Of a DNA stretch of 64,000 nucleotides, positions 7,500 through 16,394 are shown one piece after another. The notes under the pieces are model-generated. The model saw nothing but the letters and a program-made list of their open reading frames with translations. It made no database searches and was not told the origin of the DNA. Location of the stretch: the NCBI RefSeq assembly GCF_016741855.1, contig NZ_JAERRH010000002.1:124001-188000 (forward strand), read 5' to 3'. Position numbers and translations under genes: made by a program. The stretch comes from Streptomyces musisoli. Lineage in GTDB: Bacteria; Actinomycetota; Actinomycetes; Streptomycetales; Streptomycetaceae. Position 1 is the first letter of the stretch. The number at the start of each line of letters is the position of its first letter.

Positions 7500-8951
7500 T
7501 CAGGTTCCGCCCGCCCGGTTGCGGTGCCGGTAGTGCCAGTGAGCGGAGACCCGGTGGTCGTCCTCGAAACCGGGGCCGAGGGGGCCCACGCGTTCGTAGG
7601 CCTCGTCGGTGCGCGGGTCGTCGCGGACGGCGAGGCCGTAGGCCGCCTCCAGCCGCAGGATCCGGTCCTCCTCGTCCAGCAGGGCGGCGAGCGCCTCGGT
7701 GACGGCGGCCGTGCGGTCGTGGGAACCGGAGAGTGACTCGGCCGCACGGCGCCGGACGTCGGCGTCCGGGTCCCGGAGCAGGGTGAGCAGGTTCCTCCGG
7801 GTCGCCGGAGTCAGCTCGCGCGGGTACGCGAGGACCTCGGCGACGACGTACCGGACCCTGGAGTCGGGGTCCCGTGCCAGGGCGAGCAGGGTGGTGACGG
7901 CGGGCTCGCTCATCGGGGTCCGCATCAGGCAGTACGGCACCTGGCGGCGCACGCGCGGGTCCGGGTGACCGGCGTAGCGGAAGGCGACGGCCTCCTGACC
8001 GGGGTGGTCGTGGTCCGTGTAGACGTCCAGGACGTCGGCGAGCACCTCGCCGTCCGGCTCGTCGAGCGCCCATGCCGCCAGGAACTCGACGTCCCCGGCG
8101 GTGTCCGGACGGTTGTGGAAGTTCGCCAGGAAGTTCCGGGACCACAGGACCTTGGCGAGCAGCCGGCGGTGGACGGGATCGGGATGGTGGCGCAGGGCCG
8201 CCAGCTCCGACCAGGCCTGCGGGCTCTTGCGGAAGGCGAGGGCGTAGCTGACGCTGGACCAGTTGGCGTGCAGCTCGCCGGGATCCGGGACGGCGCGTGC
8301 CACCAGTTCCGACACGGGCGACAGGATGCCGAACGCCCGCTCCAGGTCGGTGAGGACGCCGCGATGGCCCGCCCGTACGGTGAGGCCGCCGAGGGAGACC
8401 TCCTCGATGTCCGTGTACTCGTCGTCCTGGACCGGCCGCCGGGCGGCCGGGCCCGGGGCCCCCGTGCGGCGGCGCAGCTCCTCGGCCTCCCCGGTCTCGC
8501 ACCAGTGCCGGGCGAGAGCGAGCAGCCGCTGCTTCTCGGCCGCGGTGATCCGCAGCCCCGGGTCCCTGCCGAGCGTGGCGCCGACCAGCGCCGGGGAGCC
8601 GAGGTCGACGGCCCGCATGAGGGGGGTCGTGCCGTCCGGCAGCACGACGCACGAGTCGGCGCCGCCGTCCGTCAGGGCATCGGCGGTCTCGTGGTCGAAC
8701 GCGCCCACGGCGGTGCAGAGCAATGGCAGGCCGTCGGGACCCGGAGTGTCCGGATCGGCGCCGTCGTTGAGGCACGCCCGGACCGCGTCGGCGTCCTTGG
8801 CCATCACGGCTGCCACGAGCTGGTCATTCACGCCGCTCGGGTCGTCCACGCCGTCCATGCCGTCCATGCCGTCCATGCCGTTCACGCCTTCCACGCCGGT
8901 CATGCCTTCCACGCCGTGCAGGTTGTGCACGTTGTGCTGCGGTGCGGACAA
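7500..8951 (-). CDS. Ankyrin/HEAT-repeat protein
   Basis: 483 residues from TTG 8951, supported by GGGGGAGAGAG directly upstream. Residues about 10-38 are a Gly-Val/Met-Asp/Glu tripeptide run encoded by 9-bp repeats. Residues about 43-125 contain ankyrin-like units (DADAVRACLNDGADPDTPGP, then TADALTDGGADSCVVLPDGT). The C-terminal half (about 235-460) contains HEAT-like units with the DPD.(R)VR pattern (HPDPRVRRQV, DPDSRVRYVVAEVL, DPDADVRRRAAESL). Both repeat types make protein-binding surfaces; no catalytic domain is visible. Likely cytoplasmic. Function unknown. Confidence 0.75.
   Translation of the reverse strand: MSAPQHNVHNLHGVEGMTGVEGVNGMDGMDGMDGVDDPSGVNDQLVAAVMAKDADAVRACLNDGADPDTPGPDGLPLLCTAVGAFDHETADALTDGGADSCVVLPDGTTPLMRAVDLGSPALVGATLGRDPGLRITAAEKQRLLALARHWCETGEAEELRRRTGAPGPAARRPVQDDEYTDIEEVSLGGLTVRAGHRGVLTDLERAFGILSPVSELVARAVPDPGELHANWSSVSYALAFRKSPQAWSELAALRHHPDPVHRRLLAKVLWSRNFLANFHNRPDTAGDVEFLAAWALDEPDGEVLADVLDVYTDHDHPGQEAVAFRYAGHPDPRVRRQVPYCLMRTPMSEPAVTTLLALARDPDSRVRYVVAEVLAYPRELTPATRRNLLTLLRDPDADVRRRAAESLSGSHDRTAAVTEALAALLDEEDRILRLEAAYGLAVRDDPRTDEAYERVGPLGPGFEDDHRVSAHWHYRHRNRAGGT
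8844..8915 (-). repeat. 9-bp tandem repeat (8 units)
   Basis: Eight in-phase 9-bp units of the form gtccatgcc encode G-(V/M)-(D/E/N/T) tripeptides near the N-terminus of the ankyrin/HEAT protein. Three central units are identical, which points to recent slippage. Confidence 0.9.
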
Positions 8952-9111
8952 TCTCTCTCCCCCGGTGATCAGTCGGACATCACGCTATCCGGAGCCGGGC
9001 CCGGGGCGAACCGAAAAATCCGCAGCGGTCCTGCGGAGGTCGAACCAAGGTCCCGCACCGCACGAGGGGGTCGGCGGCCGCGACTTCACGGATGTGGCGC
9101 GCCCGATGATG

Positions 9112-9156
9112 AGGGATTCAGTGAGGGATTGAATGTGGAGTCCCGCCAGGGATTCA
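9112..9156 (+). promoter_or_regulatory. Three phased AGGGATTSA repeats upstream of tap
   Basis: AGGGATTCA (9112), AGGGATTGA (9124) and AGGGATTCA (9148) lie 12 and 24 bases apart, just before the tap start. The phasing suggests repeated binding of one protein on one DNA face, for example autoregulation by Tap's helix-turn-helix. No function is proven. Confidence 0.4.
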
Positions 9157-9196
9157 TTGTGCGATCGGAGTAGGGTGTCCGGCGGAGGTGTGCTCT

Positions 9197-11538
9197 GTGC
9201 CCACTGAGAACGAGTTGTTCGGTGCCGTCGATGCGCTGCTGGAGCAAGTGGCTCAGGACGATCTGCCGTCACCCGCTGAGCGGCGGCGGCTGCGTGAGGC
9301 GGCCTGCCTGACCCAGGCGCAGGTGGCGACTGCACTCCACACGCGCCGCGAGACGGTGGCGAGTTGGGAGTCGGGCAGGAACGAGCCCCGGCCGCCGCAG
9401 CGTGCGGCATACGCCCGGCTCCTGGAGAAGCTGGCCGAGCGCTTCCCCAGCCCGGCCGCAGAAGCCGAGCGCTTCCCCGGCCCGGCCGCAGAAGCCGAAC
9501 GCCTCCCCGCCCCGGCCGCAGAAGCCGAACGCCTCCCCGTCCGGGCAGCGGAACCGGGCCCGTCCGAGACGGCCAACGCCCCCGTCGAGCCGACGCGTCC
9601 GGAGGGGGAGACGGTCCCGGCGCCGGAGGCTCCGCCGGCCGTGGCGGCGCCGTCCCGGCCGGCGGCCACGACCAGGGTCTCCTCGCCCACGCGTCCGGGT
9701 GCTCCGGGTGCCTCGGGTGCTTCGAGCACTCCGGGCACTCCGCGCACTTCGGGTGCTCCGGGTGCGAAGAAGGCGGCGAAGAAGCAGTCCCACGCCGCTG
9801 TGGCCGATCCGCGCTTCGAGAACGGTCCGCTGGCCGTGGTCGATGTCGACGAGGCCGGCCGGGTGCTGGCGTACTGCGTCGGCGGTCTGATCCTGGACGT
9901 GCCCGCCAAGTCCCTCCCGTCGCTGATCGAGTGGACGCTGACCGAGGCCGGGCTCGGGCAGGCCCGCCTGCACCGCAACGGCCGCGACGCCGACCCGCTC
10001 CTGGTCCTCACCCCGGCCGCGCTGGAGCGCTACGGCCTGCCCGCGGCCCTGTCGCAGGAGGAGCGGCGCGCCGGGCGGCTGCCGGACGGCCACAAGGTGG
10101 TCAGGCAGCTCGCCCGTGCCGACTGGAAGCTCACCCGGCGCGGCCTGGGGCCGTGGGCGCGGATCTACCGCCCCGCCGACGGGGCGAGGCGCAACTGCGT
10201 CCAGCTGTGCGTCCCGTCCTGGAACGCCCTGGACGCACGGGAGTGGGACAAGAAGGACGACCCGGTCCTGCCGACGATGCACCCGGCCGACCTCGCCCGC
10301 TACCTGGGCACGTACGCGCAGCGGGTGATGACGCCGCGCGGCACCACGGCCGTCACCGGTCTGGAGCTGATGGTGGCGCTGCGCCCGCCGACCCGGGCCG
10401 AGAAGGACGAGGCCACCGGCGAGTTCAGGCAGGCCTTCAACGCGGACGCGCTGACCTCGGTGTACGACGTGGTGGAGTGCGAGGTCCCGGACGAACACCC
10501 GCTGCTGAAGGGAAAGTTCGCCCGGCACCACCTGCGTACACCGGCCGAGATGCTGATGGAGGAGCCGTACGACTGGTGCCGGCCGCTGACCGACGAGGAG
10601 TGCATGAACCCCTTCCTGGTCGCGATCGACGTCAACATGTCGTTCGCCGCGGCCACGAACGGGCTCACGGTCGGGCTGAACGGGCCGACCCACTTGACCG
10701 GCAACCCGGCCTTCGACCCGTCGCTGCCCGGCTCCTGGCTGGTCGACCTGAGCCACGTCGACCTGTCCCGCGTCCGGTTCGGCGGCCGCACGGTCGACGG
10801 CGACCGGCTCCCCAGCCCGTTCACGCCGAAGGGCGACCGCCCGACCGGCCCGGCGTGGTACGCCACCCCCACGGTCGCGTACGCGGTGGAACTCGGTTTC
10901 CAGGTCGCTCCGATCGAGGCGTACGTGCGCACGCGGACCGGCCGCTACCTGGACGGCTGGTACAAGCGGCTGCGCGACGCGTACGTGGAGACGATGGCCG
11001 ACTGCGGTGTCACCACCGATCTGGGCGGCCCGGAGTTCCTGGACGCCATGGCCCGCTCCAAGCGGTCGACCCGACGATGGCGTTGCTGGTGGGCGCGATC
11101 AAGGCGACGGCCAAGGGCGGCATCGGAAAGCTCCGGCAGCGCAACCGGGGCCAGGTGCCGTACCACGAGCCGTGGCCGGCGCTCGCGAGGGAGACCTGGC
11201 GCCCGGACATCCGGGCCGCCGTGCTGGCCAACCAGCGCATCGGCATCCACCGCAAGCTGATGAAGACGGCCGCGGCGGCCGACCTGTACCCGGTCGCGAT
11301 CGGTACCGACGCCATCGTCTACCCCTCGCCCGGCCCCGGCCCGCTGGACGTCCTGCCCCACACCGGCGAGGGCAAGCCGGTGCCGGGCACGTTCCGGCTC
11401 GGAGTCTCCCCCGGGATGGTCAAGCACCAGGGCACGCGGACGGTCCTGTGGGCCGAGGAGCGGTTCGAGGAACACGGAGGCGTCTTCAACGTCGCCAACC
11501 TGATCAAGGACGACCCGACGGCTGGGGAAGGGGAGTAA
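9197..11538 (+). pseudogene. tap: Telomere-associated protein Tap, single frameshift
   Basis: Start GTG 9197 has CGGAGG 8 bases upstream. Residues 1-65 form a Cro/XRE-type helix-turn-helix (RLREAACLTQAQVATAL, ETVASWESGRNEPRPP) typical of Streptomyces Tap, which recruits the terminal protein to telomeres. A 10-residue Pro/Ala repeat and a Pro/Ser-rich linker follow (about 75-195), then the long conserved Tap body. The first frame carries to about 11072; homology then continues in the +1-shifted frame (VDPTMALLVGAIKATAKGG through GVSPGMVKHQGT) to the stop at 11538. Restoring one G (AAGCG to AAGGCG) would rejoin the frames and give a full-length protein of about 780 residues. It is followed after 6 bases by tpg, the usual operon. 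Either a genuine mutation or a sequencing error. Confidence 0.88.
9434..9553 (+). repeat. 30-bp tandem repeat within tap
   Basis: Four 30-bp units (9434, 9464, 9494, 9524) encode the decapeptide AERxPxPAAE-type repeat between the DNA-binding domain and the conserved body of Tap. They form a flexible linker. Confidence 0.9.
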
Positions 11539-11544
11539 CCGGTC

Positions 11545-12102
11545 ATGGCGGACTCCGTCGGGGACAGCCTGGACCGCGCGCTGGAGGGGGCGTTCACCCG
11601 CCCCGTCCCCAGGAGCGCCCAGGCGCAGATGAGGTACCTGGTCAAGCAGCTCAAGGGCACCAGGGCGGCCGCGGGGCTGCTGGGGGTGTCCCAGCGAACC
11701 GTGGAGCGGTATGTGACGGGCCGGCTCAAGCGGCCCCGCCAGGAGTTGCGGGAGCGCCTGGAGCGTGAGGTAAAGAAGCGGTGGCAGCCGCAGGTGCGGG
11801 CCAGGGCCAGGAAGAAGGCGGCCGCCACCGACGGGCTGGTCGTCTCCACCCGTGCCCGGTTCGGGTTCACCGCCGCCCCCGGCACCACCGATGACGCCCG
11901 GATCCGCGACATCACCCAGGCCCTTCCCCCCGCCTACGCGGACCGCCTGTTCACCGCCCGGGAGCAGGGCGCCACCGAGCGGCAGCTCCAGCAGATCGCG
12001 GCCGAGGGCCTCGCGCAGATGTACTTCCGCGCCGACGACACCCGCGCGCCCGGCCTCGGAGTGGAATTCACCGACGTGGAACACATCGAGATCGACCTGT
12101 AG
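11545..12102 (+). CDS. tpg: Telomere terminal protein Tpg
   Basis: 185 residues, the normal Tpg length. The N-terminus (SAQAQMRYLVKQLKGTRAAA) and the following helix-turn-helix (LLGVSQRTVERYVTGRLKRP) are characteristic, as are RARFGFTAAPGTTDDARIRD and the C-terminal EFTDVEHIEIDL. Tpg is covalently attached to the 5' ends of linear Streptomyces replicons and primes patching of the terminal gap with Tap as its telomere-binding partner. The gene starts 6 bases after tap. No telomeric palindromes occur in this window, so the replicon end lies elsewhere. Confidence 0.93.
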   Translation: MADSVGDSLDRALEGAFTRPVPRSAQAQMRYLVKQLKGTRAAAGLLGVSQRTVERYVTGRLKRPRQELRERLEREVKKRWQPQVRARARKKAAATDGLVVSTRARFGFTAAPGTTDDARIRDITQALPPAYADRLFTAREQGATERQLQQIAAEGLAQMYFRADDTRAPGLGVEFTDVEHIEIDL

Positions 12103-12248
12103 CGCAGCCCCCGCGAGACCGTGCCGACCGTCGTCGTGGCGGGCCGGCCGCGCACCAGCCCCGACCCTGCCTGGCTGCGCGGACAACTTCCGCCTTCCGC
12201 GCGACCGGGAGCGGCGCGGTGCCGGAAACACCCGCTACGTACAGAAAG

Positions 12249-12283
12249 AGGCGCCGATCGCCCACGGGGAGCGACCGGCGCCT
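12249..12283 (-). terminator. Terminator after the DUF4142 gene
   Basis: Inverted repeat AGGCGCCG...CGGCGCCT, extending to 13 bp with one G-U pair. On the minus strand it is followed by TCTTTCTGT. It lies about 20 bases past the DUF4142 stop and also about 150 bases after tpg. Confidence 0.7.
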
Positions 12284-12303
12284 CCGGGGTCGTCCCTGCC
12301 GGG

Positions 12304-12852
12304 TCAACGGGCGGGCGGCGGGGTGTGGCACTGGCCGCCGTACACCATGTTCAGGTGAGCCTGGATGACGGGACGAGCCATTTCGGCGTAGGCCTTGACC
12401 TGGCTGTTCTGAGCATTCGCAATCTCCTGGTCGATCTTGGCCAGTACCGCCTTGTGGCCCTTGAACATCATGTTCAGCCAGGCCGTGTCGTAGGCCGGTG
12501 TGTGCGCCTTGTCCGCCACGGGAGCGAACATCGCCTGGTCGGCTTTGGTGGGGCCGTTCGGAAGGTGAACTCCCAAGGACGCGGCGACCGGCTCCAGTTT
12601 CGTTTCGAGCTGCGTATGGTTGGCGTGCAGGACGCGGCCGGCCTGCTGGACGCATTCGGTGGTGGCGTTCTGCTGGGCATTGGCTCCCGCCGCGATCTCA
12701 CTGACGTTGACGTTGCCCATGAACTCCACGAAGCTCTTGTCGCTGCGGGTGGCCGGCGGGGCCGCACTGTCCGCTGACGCGATTCCAGCGGATACGCCCA
12801 CCACGGACACAGCGGCCAGAGCCACCAAAACCGAACGGTTTCCATGCTTCAT
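12304..12852 (-). CDS. Secreted DUF4142 protein
   Basis: 182 residues from ATG 12852 with AAGGGG upstream. A classical Sec signal peptide spans residues 1-28 (KHGNRSVLVALAAVSVVGVS, cleavage near ASA-DS). The mature part is helical and ferritin-like in the DUF4142 pattern: SFVEFMGNVNVSEIAAGANA, then NHTQLETKL and YAEMARPVIQAHLNM. The domain is common in secreted actinobacterial and proteobacterial proteins of unknown role. No metal-ligand set is clear. Single gene, convergent with tpg. Confidence 0.8.
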   Translation of the reverse strand: MKHGNRSVLVALAAVSVVGVSAGIASADSAAPPATRSDKSFVEFMGNVNVSEIAAGANAQQNATTECVQQAGRVLHANHTQLETKLEPVAASLGVHLPNGPTKADQAMFAPVADKAHTPAYDTAWLNMMFKGHKAVLAKIDQEIANAQNSQVKAYAEMARPVIQAHLNMVYGGQCHTPPPAR

Positions 12853-13203
12853 CTCATGCCCCTTCCAAAAGGTATGAACATGGACATGAACCGCCCGGTC
12901 CACGCCCTGGAGTCCCCAGGTTCTCCCGTCGCCAGTGCATGAACGGTCCCCTCACCGGGGGACCCGGCGGGGGAGCGAGCCCCGTACGTCCGCCGGACGC
13001 ACCCCTCATCCGCCGACGGGGCCGCTCGGTGTCCGCGCCGGCATGCCGAGAGGGCGGTGGCCGTCTCTGTGCGAGCCCCCGAGGCGCGATGGGACTTTGA
13101 TCGTCAGGGCGCCGCGCGGGAGGCCCGTTCGGACTCTCACCCGGATCGCCCCCAGTACCGCCGCGGGCCGGACAGGTGCGCTGCCACCCGAGGCATCAAC
13201 GGT
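12853..13203. other. Non-coding or unassigned stretch
   Basis: This 350-base stretch presumably contains the promoter of the DUF4142 gene. Open frames run through it on both strands, but none shows recognisable motifs. No clear promoter or repeat was found. Confidence 0.5.
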
Positions 13204-13338
13204 CAGGAACCGCTCGGGGGTGGTGTGGCGGTTCCGTCGGGCAGTCCGGGCTGTGGTGCCAGGGTGGCCTGTTCGATCTCCGCCTGGGTGCGGGCGACGA
13301 AGTTCCACCACATGTCGAACTCCATCGGTATTTCCGCA
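13204..13338 (-). pseudogene. Pirin C-terminal remnant
   Basis: The minus strand reads PAEIPMEFDMWWNFVARTQA then EIEQA, which matches the conserved C-terminal MWWNFV(A/G)R..EEI.QA block of pirin cupin proteins. It is preceded by a stop codon and no upstream pirin sequence is visible. The remaining 250 residues are missing, so this is a fossil fragment. Confidence 0.7.
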
Positions 13339-13377
13339 GGTCAGCGACCTTCGGGACCGCTGCTGGTCAGCAAAAGG

Positions 13378-13656
13378 TCAGCATCGGTCGCGAGGAGTCG
13401 ATTCGCGTGGCACAGGGTTCGTTGCCCCGGCAGGGGGATCGCCGGGCGGGATGTGGTGGCCAGGCCACAGCGCCCCGCGCAGGGAGTGGCCCGCGCTCGC
13501 GGCGGCCCGGTCGCCCGGGGGTGTCATCGCGGTGTGGGCGGCGGGGTGCGCGGCCGTCATGACGGCCGTGTCCGGCACGGTCCCGTGGCAGCCGCCGACG
13601 GCCGCGGCCGGGGCGCCGTGCATCAGGAACAGCCCGAGCAGCGCCGCGATCAGCAC
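13378..13656 (-). CDS. Small DUF6153-like membrane/exported protein
   Basis: About 92 residues, first possible start GTG/CTG near 13656. The N-terminus is hydrophobic (LIAALLGLFLMHGAPAAA) followed by GGCHG and a His/Ala/Met-rich stretch (TAAHPAAHTAM), a pattern seen in the short Streptomyces DUF6153 family. Those proteins usually run to about 130-150 residues with a second hydrophobic segment, absent here. The gene may be truncated, in line with the neighbouring pirin remnant. Function unknown; the true start is uncertain because no ribosome binding site stands out. Confidence 0.4.
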   Translation of the reverse strand: MLIAALLGLFLMHGAPAAAVGGCHGTVPDTAVMTAAHPAAHTAMTPPGDRAAASAGHSLRGALWPGHHIPPGDPPAGATNPVPRESTPRDRC

Positions 13657-13776
13657 GGCGGCCGCACCACCCGGCGGTGGCAGGCCCCGGCCGTGCCCCG
13701 GGCGGACTGCATGACGATCGCGGCTCCACGGTACGGGGTGCGCCGGTGAAACAGCCGGGCGGCGACTGCGGCCGGA

Positions 13777-15171
13777 CTACTCCGGCCGGGAGTCGTCGGG
13801 CGGCAGCCGCAGCGCCTCGGCGATCTTCGGGTGCTCCAGCGCGTCGCCGAGCGGATCGGCCTTCGGCACCGTGTCCGGGTGCCGCAGGCCCAGTTCCCGA
13901 CGGATCTCGGCGAGATGCCCGATCCGGGCCAGATAGTCGGCGAGCAGCACATCGACCCGTGCCGCCGCCGCCTTCGGGTCGTCGGGCAGCAGGGCACGGA
14001 TCAGCGCCTGGTACTCCTCGGGAGCTTCGACGGGGGTGCGATGGCGGGGCAGCTTCCTGATGACGGTGTACGGGTCCAGCTCGTCGAAGACCCAGTAACC
14101 GGTGTCCTGCTGCTCGGCCCAGATGACCGTGTCCCGCTCGGTGGAGAGGGTGAGCTGGTGCCGCGGGCCCGCGAGCCGGCTCAGCGCGGGCAGCGGTACG
14201 GCACCCGGGCCGGCCAGCGCCGCCGCCTCCTGCGGGGTGGGCACGGAGAACTGCGCCTCGGCGGTGGGGTGGTGCGGGTCCACGACGGCTTCCCGGGCCG
14301 GGGTGTGCCGTCTGTTGAGCGCCGGCCGGCAGTCGTGCTTGTGCGCGCCCTCGTGCTTGATCCAGGTGATCACCACCAGCCGGGAGTTGGGCAGTCCCGC
14401 GGGGTACAGGACGTTGCTCACCACATGGATGGTCGCGTAGTCGTGGCGCGGCAGGGCCTGGAGGAAGTGGCGGCCCTCACCGCTCCTGCGGACTTCCGAG
14501 CTGGCGTGCCAGAGCCGTTCGCAGTCCGGGTCCTGGAGGATGTGGGTGAGCAGGTCCTGAAGCTCGGTGTTGTGCGGGTGCTCGGCGAGTGCGAAGCGGA
14601 GCTGCTCCAGGTAGATCGCGGCGTGGTGCTCCCAGTTGATGAGCTGCCGGCGGGCCTCCTTGCTGCGCAGGGCCCAGCGCATGAGGTTGGCCCCGGGCTC
14701 GCGCACCCACGGGTACCACTCGGCCATGGCGGTGTTGTAGCCGATGATGTCCCAGCTGAGGTCGCTGATGTAGGCCGGGTTGGGCATCTGCTGGTCGAGC
14801 AGCAGCTCCATCAGGCTCGCCGCCTCCGCGCTGAGCGCCGGCAGCGGTGTGGTGACCGCACCCCCGAGGGCGTACAGATGAAGAGTCGCCTCCTGGTCGG
14901 GGCCGAGCATCAGTTCCTTGGTGAGCGCGTCGAGGATGGACCGCTCCAGGCGGGGGGTCGTGCCGCCCTCCAGGTCGATGTACCACCGCACGCTGCGGCC
15001 GATGGCCTGCGCCACCTCTTTCTGGGTGAGCGGACGGTCGAGGCCCCGCTTGTGGCCGGCCGCGGCGCGCCATGCCCGAAGTAACCCCGCCAGGCCCATG
15101 AGTTCAAGGGAGGTAAGCGCCTTTTTCCCGTCACTCGAGGATTCGTGGGGTATGCGTGCGGACTTGGGCAT
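13777..15171 (-). CDS. MmyB-like XRE transcriptional regulator, extended form
   Basis: 464 residues from ATG 15171 (AGGAGC upstream). An XRE helix-turn-helix lies at about 28-95 (LLRAWRAAAGHKRGLDRPLT, QKEVAQAIGRSVRWYIDLEG), followed by an MmyB/MLTR-type ligand-binding domain at about 115-260 (PNPAYISDLSWDIIGYNTAM, then EWYPWVREPGANLMRWAL). MmyB-like regulators are normally about 270-300 residues, so the last ~180 residues (from about 280) are an extra unrecognised module. This family is repeatedly found beside SDR genes in actinomycete antibiotic clusters, and an SDR gene lies immediately upstream here. The likely role is control of the PKS or tailoring genes, perhaps in response to a lipid-like ligand. 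Confidence 0.8.
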   Translation of the reverse strand: MPKSARIPHESSSDGKKALTSLELMGLAGLLRAWRAAAGHKRGLDRPLTQKEVAQAIGRSVRWYIDLEGGTTPRLERSILDALTKELMLGPDQEATLHLYALGGAVTTPLPALSAEAASLMELLLDQQMPNPAYISDLSWDIIGYNTAMAEWYPWVREPGANLMRWALRSKEARRQLINWEHHAAIYLEQLRFALAEHPHNTELQDLLTHILQDPDCERLWHASSEVRRSGEGRHFLQALPRHDYATIHVVSNVLYPAGLPNSRLVVITWIKHEGAHKHDCRPALNRRHTPAREAVVDPHHPTAEAQFSVPTPQEAAALAGPGAVPLPALSRLAGPRHQLTLSTERDTVIWAEQQDTGYWVFDELDPYTVIRKLPRHRTPVEAPEEYQALIRALLPDDPKAAAARVDVLLADYLARIGHLAEIRRELGLRHPDTVPKADPLGDALEHPKIAEALRLPPDDSRPE

Positions 15172-15299
15172 GCTCCTGTCCTCCGTAGTAGGAACGGACC
15201 CTGATCGGCGAGTGGGGGTAGGGGTTCGGCAACCGTCTCCGCAAGCCGATTCCCTGTTGTTGACAGCAAATCAGCAGGTGGAGCCAGACAAGAGGTTGA

Positions 15300-15329
15300 A
15301 GCATACATTCATAGAGTTCGAGCTGTAAA
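15300..15329 (-). promoter_or_regulatory. Candidate promoter of the MmyB-like gene
   Basis: TTTACA (15329-15324), an 18-base spacer, then TATGCT (15305-15300) on the minus strand in an unusually A/T-rich island. The predicted leader is about 125 bases. It would let the regulator be expressed independently of the long PKS transcript, which ends at the hairpin at 15420-15445. Confidence 0.4.
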
Positions 15330-15419
15330 AAATTGCATCCTGGGTGAATCTGCTGGAACCCTCTCCTTCCGCCCCGCGGAGCGTTTGTTTTCGGCCATGG
15401 GTGACGCGAACACGGCCAC

Positions 15420-15445
15420 GGGCCGGTGTCGTGCGACACCGGCCC
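15420..15445 (-). terminator. Hairpin terminator at the end of the PKS-tailoring operon
   Basis: A perfect 11-bp stem GGGCCGGTGTC with loop GTGC lies 33 bases past the SDR stop. No T-tract follows. It probably ends the ~39-kb transcript that begins upstream of 54522. Confidence 0.75.
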
Positions 15446-15477
15446 GCAAAGTCCGTCGGCAAGCCGCCCCGAGGCGG

Positions 15478-16278
15478 TCAGAGCTGCGGCAGAGCACCGC
15501 CGTCGATCACATAGCCGACGCCGGTGATGCGCCGGGCCCGGTCCGAGGCGAGGAACGCCACCAGGTCGGCCACGTCCGAGGGCTCGGTGATGCCCGCCAT
15601 CGGGGAACCCTCCGCCTGGACCATCATGTGGACGACCGCGTCACCGTCCTGCCCGGTGGCGCCCATGATGTGCTCGGCGACCAGATCCATGGCGGGGGTC
15701 TTGACAAGGCCGGGCAGGATGCTGTTGACCCGGATGCCGTGCGGGGCGACCTGGGTGGCCAGCCCCTTCGCGTAGTTGACCAGCGCGGCCTTCGCCGCAC
15801 CGTAGTGCAGCAGGGGGCCGGCCGGGCGGCGGGCGACGGTCGAGGCCACCTCGATGATCACCCCGCTGCCCTGCTCGACCATCGACGGCAGCACGGCCCG
15901 GTCCAGGCGGACCGCGGCGAGGTAGTTCGTGTTCAGCGCGTCGACCCACTCCTCGTCGGATATCGAGGCGTATCCGTCGAGTTGCGGCATTCCGCCGCTG
16001 CTCGCCCCGCCCGCGTTGTTGACCAGGATGTCGATGCCGCCGAGCAGCTCGAAGGCGGATTCGGCCAACTGCCGTACGCCCTCCGGGGTGCTCACATCGG
16101 CGGTCACCAGCGTCACCGAGTCCGGGAGGCCCGGCGCCTCCTTGCGCGCCGAGGTCACCACGGTCACCCCCTCCTCGGCCAGCCGCTGCACTATGGCCAG
16201 GCCGATTCCGCGGGTGCCGCCCGTGACGAGTGCGCGCTTGCCCGGCAGGCCTGCCGACGCATTGCTCCCCTGAGCCAT
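15478..16278 (-). CDS. SDR-family NAD(P)-dependent oxidoreductase
   Basis: 266 residues from ATG 16278 with AGGAG upstream. The classical SDR signature is complete: cofactor motif TGGTRGIG near residue 20, NNAG near 88, Ser in VASTVAR and the catalytic YGAAK about 13 residues on. It is the last gene of the PKS-tailoring operon and sits directly before a MmyB-like regulator, a pairing described for actinomycete antibiotic clusters. It could reduce or oxidise an alcohol or ketone of the macrolide (for example at C7) or act on the regulator's ligand. The substrate cannot be read from sequence. Confidence 0.85.
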   Translation of the reverse strand: MAQGSNASAGLPGKRALVTGGTRGIGLAIVQRLAEEGVTVVTSARKEAPGLPDSVTLVTADVSTPEGVRQLAESAFELLGGIDILVNNAGGASSGGMPQLDGYASISDEEWVDALNTNYLAAVRLDRAVLPSMVEQGSGVIIEVASTVARRPAGPLLHYGAAKAALVNYAKGLATQVAPHGIRVNSILPGLVKTPAMDLVAEHIMGATGQDGDAVVHMMVQAEGSPMAGITEPSDVADLVAFLASDRARRITGVGYVIDGGALPQL

Positions 16279-16394
16279 GATGAACGTGCTCCTGTCTTCC
16301 GTCTTCGCCGTGTTCTCTTACGGGTTGTACTGTTTCCGGGCTTTTCCGCCGGGCGCGGTCGCCGAATGCGCCGCGCCCGGCGCGGGGCACAGCG

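Noticed and set aside
8844..8915. CRISPR-like array
   Set aside because: The units are contiguous 9-bp in-frame coding repeats without spacers; no CRISPR repeats or cas genes occur anywhere in the window.
12935..13749. Plus-strand open frames of 230-260 codons near the pirin fragment
   Set aside because: Their composition is that of shadow frames, and the opposite strand carries recognisable pirin and DUF6153-like sequence.
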